DNA from: Microbispora siamensis
GTDB lineage: Bacteria > Actinomycetota > Actinomycetes > Streptosporangiales > Streptosporangiaceae
Assembly (NCBI RefSeq): GCF_016863095.1
Contig: NZ_BOOF01000001.1
Span: 62,001 to 126,000, forward strand
Direction: 5' to 3'
Length of the DNA stretch: 64,000 nt
The notes below the pieces were generated by a model. That model did no database searches. It saw only the letters and a list, made by a program, of their open reading frames with translations, and was not told where the DNA came from. A program made the position numbers and the translations under genes. Shown piece after piece: positions 56,866 to 64,000 of this stretch (its first letter is position 1; every line of letters begins with the position of its first letter).

Positions 56866-59064
56866 ATGTTCGGCGCTCTCGGCCGCTTCGCGGTCCGTCG
56901 CCGTCGCCTGATCCTGCTGGGCGCGCTGCTGTTCACCGTGGCCGCGGGCGTGTGGGGCATCGGCGTCTTCGGCCGCCTCGGCGGCGGCGCGGGCTTCGAC
57001 GACCCCGGCAGCCCGTCCTCGCACGCCGACCGTCTGCTCGCCGGACCGCTGGGCCGCCACACGGCCGACGTCGTCGTGCTGTACGAAAGCGACCGCCTCA
57101 CCGTGGACGACCCCGCCTTCGCCGGACCCGTACGCCGGGCCCTCGACGCGCTCCCCCGCCAGGACGTCGTACGACTGGAGTCGTACTGGTCGACCGGCTC
57201 ACCCGGCTTCGTGTCGGAGGACCGGCACGCGACGTACGTCACCGTGCAGTTCCGCTCCCCCGACGACCAGGAGCGCGTACGGGCCCTGCGCGGCATCCGG
57301 GACAGGTTCGACGTCGAGGGCCTGACCGTGCGGTTCGGCGGGATCACGGCCATGACCGACCAGGTCAACAGCATGATCGGGCGTGACATCGGCCTGGCCG
57401 AGGCGATCTCGGTTCCGATCCTGCTGATCCTGCTGGCGGTGGTCTTCCGCAGCCTCCTGGCGGCCGCGCTTCCCCTGGCCGTCGGCGTGGTCGCCGCGCT
57501 CGGCACGATGGCGGTCCTGCGCCTGGTCACGCTGGTCGCCGACGTCTCGACGTTCGCCATCCAGGTCGTCACGGTGCTCGGCCTCGGCCTGGCGATCGAC
57601 TACGCGCTGCTCGCGGTCACCCGGTTCAGGGAGGAGCTCGGCAGGGGCGCGTCCGTCGAGACGGCGGTGGAGCGGACGACGGCTACGGCGGGCCGGACGA
57701 TCGCGTTCTCCGGCGCGGTCGTGGCGCTGTCGTTCGCGGGGCTCGCGGTGTTCCCGTCGCGGTTCCTGCTGTCGATGGCGTACGCGGGCGCCGCCACGGT
57801 CGTCCTGGCCGTGCTGACCTCCCTCACCGTGCTCCCCGCGCTGCTGGCGGTGATGGGACGGCGGGCCGGCCGCGCCCGGCCCGCCGCCTCCGGCGAGCGG
57901 TGGCATCGACTGGCCCACGCCGTCATGCGGCGGCCCCTCGCGAGCGCGCTCGCCGCCGTCGCGGTGCTCCTGGCGCTCGGCCTGCCGTTCCTCGGTGTGA
58001 ACTGGGCCAGGCCCGGCGACTGGGTGCTGCCCGCGGGCGCCGACGCGCGCGCCGTGACCCGGGAACTGGCCGAGCGTTTCACCGCCGACCCCGCCAAGGT
58101 CGTGACGGCCGTCGTCGAGTCGCCCCGCGCCCTGGACCGGGCCGCACTGGACGGCTACGCCGCCCGTCTGGACGCCGTGCCCGGTGTGGAGGGCGCGTCC
58201 GTCACCGGAACCTCCGGCCCTCTCGCCAGGATCACCCTCGGCTACGCGATGGACCCCATGTCTCGCGAGGCCGTGCGGATGGTCGAGGACCTGCGGGCCG
58301 TGCCGCCGCCGGCCGGGGCCGTCACGTCGTTCACCGGGATGCCCGCCTCGCGGGTGGACATCGTGGACATGGTCGTCTCCCGCCTGCCGTGGATGGTGCT
58401 GTTCGTGGCCGTGGTGTCGATCGCCCTGATGTTCCTGGCGTTCGGCTCGGTGATCCTGCCGGTCAAGTCGGTGCTGCTGAACCTGTTGTCGCTGTCGGCG
58501 TCCTTCGGCGCCATCAAGCTGATCTTCCAGGACGGCCGCCTGGCCGGGCTGCTCGGCTTCGAGCCGGTCGGAGCCGTCGACGTGAACTTCCCCGTGCTGA
58601 TCGTCGCGATCGCCTTCGGGCTGGCGATGGACTACGAGATGTTCCTCCTGTCGCGCGTACGCGAGGAGCGCGAGCGCGGGGCCGATCCCGCGGAGGCGAT
58701 GGCGCGCGGCCTGGCCCGGACGGCCGGGGTCGTCACCAGCGCCGCCCTCCTCGTCGCCGTGTCCGTCGCCGGTTTCGCCTTCTCCAGCGTGACGATCATG
58801 AAGATGGTCGGCGTCGGCCTGGTGATCGCGGTCGCCGTGGACGCGACGATCGTGCGCTGCCTGCTGGTGCCGGCTACCATGCGGCTGCTCGGGGAACGCG
58901 CCTGGTGGGCGCCCTCAGGACTCCAGATCCGCCGGCAGCAACTGCTCGGTGAGCAGGCGCCGTACGCGGACGGTGCGGTCGGGGTGGTCGAGCCAAGAGT
59001 TCAGCAGCCGCCATCCGTGGTAGTAGCCGAGCGTGTAGATCCCCATCCCCGCCGTGCGCAGTGA
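56866..59064 (+). CDS. MMPL/RND-family exporter
   Basis: 732 residues from ATG with GGGGGA upstream. Two halves, each with a membrane entry helix, an extracytoplasmic loop and a cluster of membrane spans; GLGLAIDYALLAVTRFREEL and AFGLAMDYEMFLLSRVREERERG are the MMPL signature repeats with the proton-relay Asp-Tyr. It likely exports lipids or drugs by proton motive force. The last ~50 residues after GERAWWAPSGL are read from DNA antisense to the next gene and are not MMPL-like. Confidence 0.88.
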   Translation: MFGALGRFAVRRRRLILLGALLFTVAAGVWGIGVFGRLGGGAGFDDPGSPSSHADRLLAGPLGRHTADVVVLYESDRLTVDDPAFAGPVRRALDALPRQDVVRLESYWSTGSPGFVSEDRHATYVTVQFRSPDDQERVRALRGIRDRFDVEGLTVRFGGITAMTDQVNSMIGRDIGLAEAISVPILLILLAVVFRSLLAAALPLAVGVVAALGTMAVLRLVTLVADVSTFAIQVVTVLGLGLAIDYALLAVTRFREELGRGASVETAVERTTATAGRTIAFSGAVVALSFAGLAVFPSRFLLSMAYAGAATVVLAVLTSLTVLPALLAVMGRRAGRARPAASGERWHRLAHAVMRRPLASALAAVAVLLALGLPFLGVNWARPGDWVLPAGADARAVTRELAERFTADPAKVVTAVVESPRALDRAALDGYAARLDAVPGVEGASVTGTSGPLARITLGYAMDPMSREAVRMVEDLRAVPPPAGAVTSFTGMPASRVDIVDMVVSRLPWMVLFVAVVSIALMFLAFGSVILPVKSVLLNLLSLSASFGAIKLIFQDGRLAGLLGFEPVGAVDVNFPVLIVAIAFGLAMDYEMFLLSRVREERERGADPAEAMARGLARTAGVVTSAALLVAVSVAGFAFSSVTIMKMVGVGLVIAVAVDATIVRCLLVPATMRLLGERAWWAPSGLQIRRQQLLGEQAPYADGAVGVVEPRVQQPPSVVVAERVDPHPRRAQ

Positions 59065-60126
59065 GCCCAGCACCGCCGCGGCCTCGGCGTCGGAGAGCAG
59101 GGCCCAGCGCGACAGGTAGCCCGCGACCTCGTGGTCCGGCCGCCCCTCGGCGACCAGGAACGCCGCGTTGGCCCAGACGCCGAACAACGCGGTGCGGGCC
59201 CGGTGGATGGCGGCGAAATCGCTGCCGTCGGGGTCGATTCCCTCCTCGGCCAGGACGTTGGCGGTCAGCCATGCCTGGGCCTCGTCGTCCTCGAAGACGA
59301 TGTCCTGCGCGTGCAGCCCGAGCCCTTCGCTGATCACGAACGACGGCCCGAGCATGAACCTCACCCACTGGTCGAGCCGGCCCTGCTCCTCGATCAGCAC
59401 CAGCTCCTTGAGCATGGACTCGGCGATGTGCCCGGGATGGCCCTCGTGCGCCACCACGTACAGCAGGTCGGCCAGGTTGAAGGGCAGATCGGCGTTGATG
59501 AAGATCGTCGAGCGCAGTCCGCCCGCGTAGTGACCGGCCGCCAGGTAATGCGCGCCGTGCTGCAGCCGGCACTCCACCACCTCGTCGTCCGGCAGCGGCA
59601 CCAGCGCGCTCGTACGCCGGCGCGTCTCGGCAACGGCCCGTTCCACGAGGGCGGGCAGCCGGCCGAGCCGTTCCACCGGCAGGGTGTGGGCCGCCTGCCA
59701 GGCCCGCAGCCGCTCGGCCAGCGAGCCGGGCCCTCCTCCGGCAGGGGGCAGGGCCCGGTCGAGCTGGGCGTGCGCCTCCTCGAACACCTCCAGCGGCAGC
59801 CAGGGCACCTCGACACCCAGGCACCGGCGGGCGTACTCCGGCAGTGGCAGTTCCTCCCCGCCGAGGCGCCGGGCGACCGCGCGCAGCGCCCGCACCTGCG
59901 CCGTCAGATACCGGACCCGTCCGGGTTCGAACGGCGGCCGGTCCAGCAGGGCCTCGGCGTCGTCGGCCAGCCGTCCCGGTGGAGGCGGATCCTCCCGTTC
60001 GACCTGTTCGCTCCACTCCTGCGGCCCGCGGTAGACGAGCATGGTCGCCCCGCCGTCACCGGTCACCTGCCTGTTGACGCGCAGTGCCAGCAACGCGTAC
60101 GCGCGCAGCCACTCCTGGGGGGTCAT
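58915..60126 (-). CDS. HEGHxGH-motif metallopeptidase-like protein (DUF885-related)
   Basis: 403 residues. The zinc-peptidase-like VVAHEGHPGHIAESM (about 255-269) and a following SEGLGLHAQDI, where a Glu could be the third ligand, resemble DUF885/carboxypeptidase-like enzymes. An N-terminal helical region precedes it. No signal peptide is seen. It is divergent from a TetR gene and convergent with the MMPL exporter, overlapping it by 150 bp. The substrate is unknown. Confidence 0.78.
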   Translation of the reverse strand: MTPQEWLRAYALLALRVNRQVTGDGGATMLVYRGPQEWSEQVEREDPPPPGRLADDAEALLDRPPFEPGRVRYLTAQVRALRAVARRLGGEELPLPEYARRCLGVEVPWLPLEVFEEAHAQLDRALPPAGGGPGSLAERLRAWQAAHTLPVERLGRLPALVERAVAETRRRTSALVPLPDDEVVECRLQHGAHYLAAGHYAGGLRSTIFINADLPFNLADLLYVVAHEGHPGHIAESMLKELVLIEEQGRLDQWVRFMLGPSFVISEGLGLHAQDIVFEDDEAQAWLTANVLAEEGIDPDGSDFAAIHRARTALFGVWANAAFLVAEGRPDHEVAGYLSRWALLSDAEAAAVLGSLRTAGMGIYTLGYYHGWRLLNSWLDHPDRTVRVRRLLTEQLLPADLES

Positions 60127-60173
60127 ACGACATCTCTCCCTTCCATGACACGACCGCGGTGCCGAAGCTAGCT

Positions 60174-60198
60174 GTACGGTTGGCCGTACGTCGTACGG
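60174..60198. promoter_or_regulatory. Putative TetR operator with three GTACGG arms
   Basis: GTACGG-TTGG-CCGTAC (60174-60189) overlaps CCGTACG-T-CGTACGG (60184-60198), both perfect palindromes. They lie between the divergent HEGH-motif and TetR genes. Confidence 0.55.
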
Positions 60199-60210
60199 AA
60201 GGAGGAGCGG

Positions 60211-60918
60211 ATGTCCCGGCAGCGACCGCCCGCCGTCTGGTTCACTGAGGAACAGCCGCGCAAGCCCCGGCTGTCCCGCGAACGCATCGCGCGGGCCGCC
60301 GTCGCCCTGCTCGACGCCGAGGGAGTGACGGGCTTTTCCATGCGCCGCCTCGCCGCCCGGCTCGACGCGGGGGTGATGTCGGCCTACGAGTACGTCCGCG
60401 GCAAGGAGGACGTGCTCGACCTGGCCATGGACCAGGTCTTCGCGGAGATCGAACTCGACGACACCGGCATCACGCCCTGGCGCCAGGTCCTGACCCGGCA
60501 GCTCCACCAGAGTCGCCAGGTGATGAAACGCCACTCCTGGCTGCCGTCGCTGATGGCGGTCCGTCCCCTGCTGGGCCCGCACTTCCTCGCCCGCTCCGAG
60601 CTGTTCTACGCCACGCTCGCGCGGGCCGGGCTGCGCGGCCCCGAGTTGCTCGCCGCCGTCGGCACTCTGACGTACTACGTCCAGGGGTACACCGCGGCGG
60701 AGATCACCTGGCGCGGCTCGGTCCGCGACTCCGCCGAGGAGACCGAACTACGCCGTCAGGCCCAGGAGTACCTCGACCAGCGGGCGGAGCTGTATCCCAC
60801 CCTGACCCGGCACGCCCAGCTCGCCGACGACGACTTCGACGGCCAGTTCCAGCGAGGGCTGGATCTCATCCTCGACGGCATCCAGGCCCGGCTCGGGCAC
60901 GAGGCGCAGGACCGCTGA
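60211..60918 (+). CDS. TetR-family regulator with TetR_C-type ligand domain
   Basis: 235 residues from ATG with GAAGGAGGAG upstream. HTH: RERIARAAVALLDAEGVTGFSMRRLAARLDAGVMSAYEYVRGKEDVLDLAMD (about 24-75). The C-terminal half resembles tetracycline-repressor-like ligand domains (WRQVLTRQLHQSRQVMKRHSWLPSLM...VQGYTAAE). It probably represses itself and the divergent peptidase-like gene. Confidence 0.9.
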   Translation: MSRQRPPAVWFTEEQPRKPRLSRERIARAAVALLDAEGVTGFSMRRLAARLDAGVMSAYEYVRGKEDVLDLAMDQVFAEIELDDTGITPWRQVLTRQLHQSRQVMKRHSWLPSLMAVRPLLGPHFLARSELFYATLARAGLRGPELLAAVGTLTYYVQGYTAAEITWRGSVRDSAEETELRRQAQEYLDQRAELYPTLTRHAQLADDDFDGQFQRGLDLILDGIQARLGHEAQDR

Positions 60919-61028
60919 TCCTCCGCGTGTCGACCTCCGCCTGTTGACCTTGCGCGTGTTGACCTTTCCCCTGGGTGAAGCCCCAGCATCGTCGGCACCG
61001 GCCGTGGCGGCCGGGACGAGGAGGAGTG

Positions 61029-62168
61029 GTGCGGGAGCTGCTGACCATCGGGACGTTCGCCCGGGCCGCCCGGCTGTCGCCCAAGGCGCTGCGGCTGTAC
61101 GACGAGCTCGGGCTGCTGCGGCCGGCCGCCGTGGACGGCGAGTCGGGATACCGCTACTACGACCCGGCCCAGCTGGAGCGGGCCCGCCTGATCGCCGGGT
61201 TGCGGCGGCTCGGCATGCCGCTGGCACGCGTCCGGCAGGTGTGCGACCTGCCCGCGCCGGACGCGGCCGAGGAGGTGGCCGCCTACTGGCGGCACGTCAC
61301 GGCCGAGACCGAGGCCCGCGGCCGGCTCGCCGCCTTCCTCGTCGACCACCTTTCGGGAAGGGGCAGCGCCGTGAAGGACACCACGACCACGCTGGGGATC
61401 CGCTACGCCGCCCGGTCGGAGCCCGGGCCGGTGCGGACGAGCAACGAGGACGTCGCGTACGCCGGCGAGCGGTTGCTCGCGGTGGCCGACGGGATGCGCG
61501 GCCCGGGCGGCGACCGCGCCGCAGCGGCGGCCGTCGACGCGCTCACGCGCCTGCGGACCCTGCCCGCGCCCCCCGAGGACCTGCTCGGCGCGCTCGCCGA
61601 CGCCGTCGGCGACGCGGAGCGGGCGATCCGGGACATCGCCGCCTCGACACCGTCGGGGGAGGCGGTCACCACGCTGACCGCGCTCGTGTGGTCCGGGTCG
61701 CGGCTGGCGCTGGTGCACATCGGCGACAGCCGGGCGTACCTGTTCCGCGACGGGGGGCTGTTCCAGATCACCCACGACCACTCGTACGTGCAGTCGTTGA
61801 TCGACGAGGGGCGGCTCACCCCGGAGGAGGCCGTCTCCCACCCGCGGCGCCCGCTCCTGGTGCGCGCGCTGACCGGCGCCGGGTCCTGCCTGCCCGACCT
61901 GTCGATGCACGAGGCCGTCCCCGGTGACCGTTACCTGCTCTGCTCGGACGGGCTGCCGGGTGTCGTGCCGGCCGGCGTGCTGCGCGAGACGCTCGCCGGT
62001 CCCGGCGGTCCGCGGCAGGTCGTCGACGAGCTGATCGACCTGGCGTACGCCGCCGGCGCCCCCGACAACGTCGCCTGTGTGGTCGCCGATGTGGTGGCCG
62101 ACGCTCCGGCTGACCCGGTGGCGGCGCAGGGATCCGCGGCCACCGGCGACGACGAGGCCACGCGATGA
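61029..62168 (+). CDS. MerR-PP2C fusion: DNA-binding domain joined to a serine/threonine phosphatase
   Basis: 379 residues from GTG (GAGGAG upstream). Residues 1-110 are a MerR domain (LLTIGTFARAARLSPKALRLYDELGLLRPAAVDGESGYRYYDPAQLERARLIAGLRRLGMPL). From about 120 a complete PP2C domain follows: RTSNEDVAYAG, LAVADGMRGPGGDRAA, LVHIGDSRAYLFRDGG, YLLCSDGLPGVV and DNVACVVADV, with all metal-binding Asp present. It may couple promoter binding to dephosphorylation. Its stop overlaps the start of an MFS exporter gene (ATGA). Confidence 0.87.
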   Translation: MRELLTIGTFARAARLSPKALRLYDELGLLRPAAVDGESGYRYYDPAQLERARLIAGLRRLGMPLARVRQVCDLPAPDAAEEVAAYWRHVTAETEARGRLAAFLVDHLSGRGSAVKDTTTTLGIRYAARSEPGPVRTSNEDVAYAGERLLAVADGMRGPGGDRAAAAAVDALTRLRTLPAPPEDLLGALADAVGDAERAIRDIAASTPSGEAVTTLTALVWSGSRLALVHIGDSRAYLFRDGGLFQITHDHSYVQSLIDEGRLTPEEAVSHPRRPLLVRALTGAGSCLPDLSMHEAVPGDRYLLCSDGLPGVVPAGVLRETLAGPGGPRQVVDELIDLAYAAGAPDNVACVVADVVADAPADPVAAQGSAATGDDEATR

Positions 62169-63577
62169 GTGCCGCGACGGCGCGGCCGCCCCGTTCTTCC
62201 ACCTGTTCCTCCAGGCCGGCCTCCGCCCGGTCCTTCGCCGTCGACTGCCGGCCGCTGGCCGTCCCGGCGTTCCGGCGGATGTGGGCCGCCTCGGTGGTCT
62301 GTGCCGTGGGCGGGTCCTTCAGCGTGGTCGCGGTGCCGACGCAGCTGTTCACGGTCACCGGCTCGTCGGCGGCCGTGGGAGCCGCCGCTGGGGTGTCGCT
62401 CGCCGCACTGATCGTGGCGGCGGTGTGGAGCGGCGCCCTCGCCGACGTCATGGACCGGCGGACGATGCTGCTGGCCGCTCATCTCGGCCTGGCCCTGACG
62501 TACGCGGCGCTGTGGATCCAGGCGGTCCTGGGCGGCCGCTCCGTCCCCGTCCTGCTGGTGGCGGTGGCCTTCCAGGGGCTGACCTATGGGACGGTCATGA
62601 CGACGACGGGGGCCACCGTGCCCAGCCTCGTCCCGGCCGAGTTGCTGCCGGCGGCCAACAGCCTGAGCTCGCTGGTCCGCTACGGCGGGTCGATCCTGGG
62701 GCCGGTGCTCGCCGGGATGCTGGCCCCGGTCATCGGGCTCGGCACGCTGTACCTGTTCGATGCCGTCGCACTGCTCGCCGTGGTGTGGGCCGTCGCCATG
62801 CTGCCGCCGCTGCCGCTGCCTCCCGCGGCGGGCGTGACGGACGCGGGCGGCGGCCGGGTCTCCTCGGCGGCCCGCCGGATGCCGGCCGGGTTTCGCCACC
62901 TGGCGGCCGACCGGCTGCTGGTGGCGGTGCTGGCCGTGGACCTCGCGGCCATGGTCTTCGGCATGCCGTCGGCGCTGTTCCCCGAGCTGGCCCGCCACGC
63001 CTTCGACGACACGGCCGGGGGCGGCCCGGAGACGGGGCTGCTCTACGCGGCCTACCCCGCAGGGGTCTTCGCGGCCGGGCTGCTGTCGGGCACGTTCACC
63101 CGCGCCCGGCGCCACGGCGTCCTCGTGGCGGGTGCCGCCATCGCGTGGGGGATCGCCGTCGTGCTCGCCGGCCTGGCCGCCGAGCTGTGGATCGCGCTGG
63201 GGGCGCTCGCGCTCGGCGGCGCGGTCAACTTCGTGCTGAGCACCTTCCGCACCACGATCACGCAGGCGCGCACCGGCGACGCCGTACGCGGGCGTGTCCA
63301 GGGCGCGCTCACCGTCGTGCTGGTCGGAGGGCCGCAGATCGCGAACCTGCTGCATGGTGTTGCCGGCGCGGCGTACGGCCCGCGCATCGTGGTCTGCGCG
63401 GGCGGGCTGCTCACCGTGGCCGCCGTGACGGGGATCGCCTGGGCGATCCCCGACCTGCGCCGCTACACCGCTCCCGCTCTCGCCACGGAACCGGCGGTCA
63501 CCCCGATGCCACCGGCCGCACCGGGAGACCGGATCAGCCCGGCACCTGCCAGCCGCGCTCGCGCAGGCCGTCGGTGA
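62165..63577 (+). CDS. MFS transporter (EntS/MFS_3-like)
   Basis: 470 residues with about twelve membrane segments. VPAFRRMWAASVVCAVGGSFSVVAVPTQLF, SGALADVMDRRTMLLAAHL (motif A) and TVPSLVPAELLPAANSLSSLVRYGGSILGPVLAGML are typical of the siderophore/macrolide exporter group. It is coupled to the MerR-PP2C gene, which probably controls it. Its 3' end overlaps the convergent tyrA by 44 bp. Confidence 0.88.
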   Translation: MSAATARPPRSSTCSSRPASARSFAVDCRPLAVPAFRRMWAASVVCAVGGSFSVVAVPTQLFTVTGSSAAVGAAAGVSLAALIVAAVWSGALADVMDRRTMLLAAHLGLALTYAALWIQAVLGGRSVPVLLVAVAFQGLTYGTVMTTTGATVPSLVPAELLPAANSLSSLVRYGGSILGPVLAGMLAPVIGLGTLYLFDAVALLAVVWAVAMLPPLPLPPAAGVTDAGGGRVSSAARRMPAGFRHLAADRLLVAVLAVDLAAMVFGMPSALFPELARHAFDDTAGGGPETGLLYAAYPAGVFAAGLLSGTFTRARRHGVLVAGAAIAWGIAVVLAGLAAELWIALGALALGGAVNFVLSTFRTTITQARTGDAVRGRVQGALTVVLVGGPQIANLLHGVAGAAYGPRIVVCAGGLLTVAAVTGIAWAIPDLRRYTAPALATEPAVTPMPPAAPGDRISPAPASRARAGRR

Positions 63578-64000
63578 GCACTCCCGCCGCCTCCGGCTGG
63601 ACGTACAGCTCGGCCGCGCCGAGCTCCAGCCCGGTGGCGTGTTCCAGGCGGATGTCCTCGATGTTGACGCCCGTCTCTCCCGCGGCCTGGACCAGGCGGG
63701 CCAGCTCGCCGGGACGGTCGCCGATGAGCACCTGGACCACCGCGTACGTCCGCGCCGGGCCGCCGTGCTTGCCGGGAATCCTGCCGGTCCCCCGCACGCC
63801 GCGCGACAGGAGATCGGTGACCTGCTCCATCGCCGCGCCGTCGCCCGCCAGCGCGCGCAGCGACCGGGCGGCGGCGCTCAGGTCGGCCACGAGCGCCTCC
63901 AGCACCTCGGCGACGGGCAGCGCGTTGCCCTCGAGGATGCCGGTCCACAGCGCGGGGTCGCTGGCAGCGATGCGGGTCACGTCGCGCACGCCCTGCCCCG
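63534..64000 (-). CDS. tyrA: Prephenate dehydrogenase, C-terminal part (ACT domain), 5' end beyond window
   Basis: About 155 C-terminal residues visible. The first part (RDVTRIAASDPALWTGILEGNALPVAEVLEALVADL) is the helical dimerisation end of TyrA prephenate dehydrogenases. TYAVVQVLIGDRPGELARLVQAAGETGVNIEDIRLEHATG is an ACT domain for feedback by tyrosine. It converts prephenate to hydroxyphenylpyruvate with NAD(P). In related genomes it sits immediately before cmk and der; here an accessory block of about 7.4 kb intervenes. Confidence 0.88.
   Translation of the reverse strand, partial: GQGVRDVTRIAASDPALWTGILEGNALPVAEVLEALVADLSAAARSLRALAGDGAAMEQVTDLLSRGVRGTGRIPGKHGGPARTYAVVQVLIGDRPGELARLVQAAGETGVNIEDIRLEHATGLELGAAELYVQPEAAGVLTDGLRERGWQVPG

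Overview
The window is very GC-rich, densely packed actinomycete chromosome. Many GTG and TTG starts, ATGA/GTGA stop-start overlaps, AfsR-type and LAL-type regulators, an LprG-P55 pair and the tyrA/cmk/der core genes point to a filamentous actinomycete. My best guess is the Streptosporangiaceae (Nonomuraea or Streptosporangium relatives); this is inference, because no 16S or other marker is present.

Layout. 1-7.3 kb: 3' end of a secreted M4 metallopeptidase with a P-domain, a large LuxR-type ATPase regulator, a lysophospholipid acyltransferase, and a TPP enzyme coupled to a metal-dependent cyclase. 7.4-8.9 kb: a membrane protein with an Asp-box module. 9.0-13.0 kb: a PTS-type dihydroxyacetone (DHA) kinase system (MIP channel, DhaK, DhaL, DhaM and a dedicated HPr) with an IclR regulator. 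Both of its promoter regions carry the same TTCG-N7-CGAA palindrome. 13.0-20.0 kb: an AfsR-like regulator, an AhpD-like protein and assorted small proteins.

20.0-32.7 kb is the most interesting part, an organosulfur-acquisition cluster. It holds an IclR regulator, a cytosolic protein with the active-site residues of the DBT desulfinase DszB, an SsuABC-type ABC importer, an M20 hydrolase, a 40-residue relic of an SsuE-like FMN reductase, two SsuD-like monooxygenases, a second signal-less substrate-binding-like protein, a further LLM oxidoreductase and two NtaA/DszA-family monooxygenases. It appears to import a sulfonate or other organosulfur compound, oxidise it with FMNH2-dependent enzymes and release sulfite.

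32.9-36.7 kb is a decayed integrative element in the 3' end of a small smr gene. It is bounded by a 20-bp att repeat (one mismatch). It carries a broken tyrosine integrase, a Tat-exported beta-carbonic anhydrase, a tRNA-Gly 3' fragment and much non-coding DNA.

36.7-53.7 kb: Smr, CBS and M24 peptidase genes, a secreted SH3-like protein, a phosphopantetheinyl transferase, a CDF metal transporter with a divergent MarR gene, the lprG-P55 pair, a MarR gene facing two tandem cupin genes across a long inverted repeat, two multicopper oxidases around a NarL-type two-component system, a relic alpha/beta hydrolase, and an MFS exporter with a divergent TetR gene. 53.7-64 kb: der and cmk, then an accessory block (MerR, MMPL exporter, HEGH-motif peptidase-like protein, TetR, a MerR-PP2C fusion and an MFS exporter) that separates cmk from the partial tyrA at the right edge.
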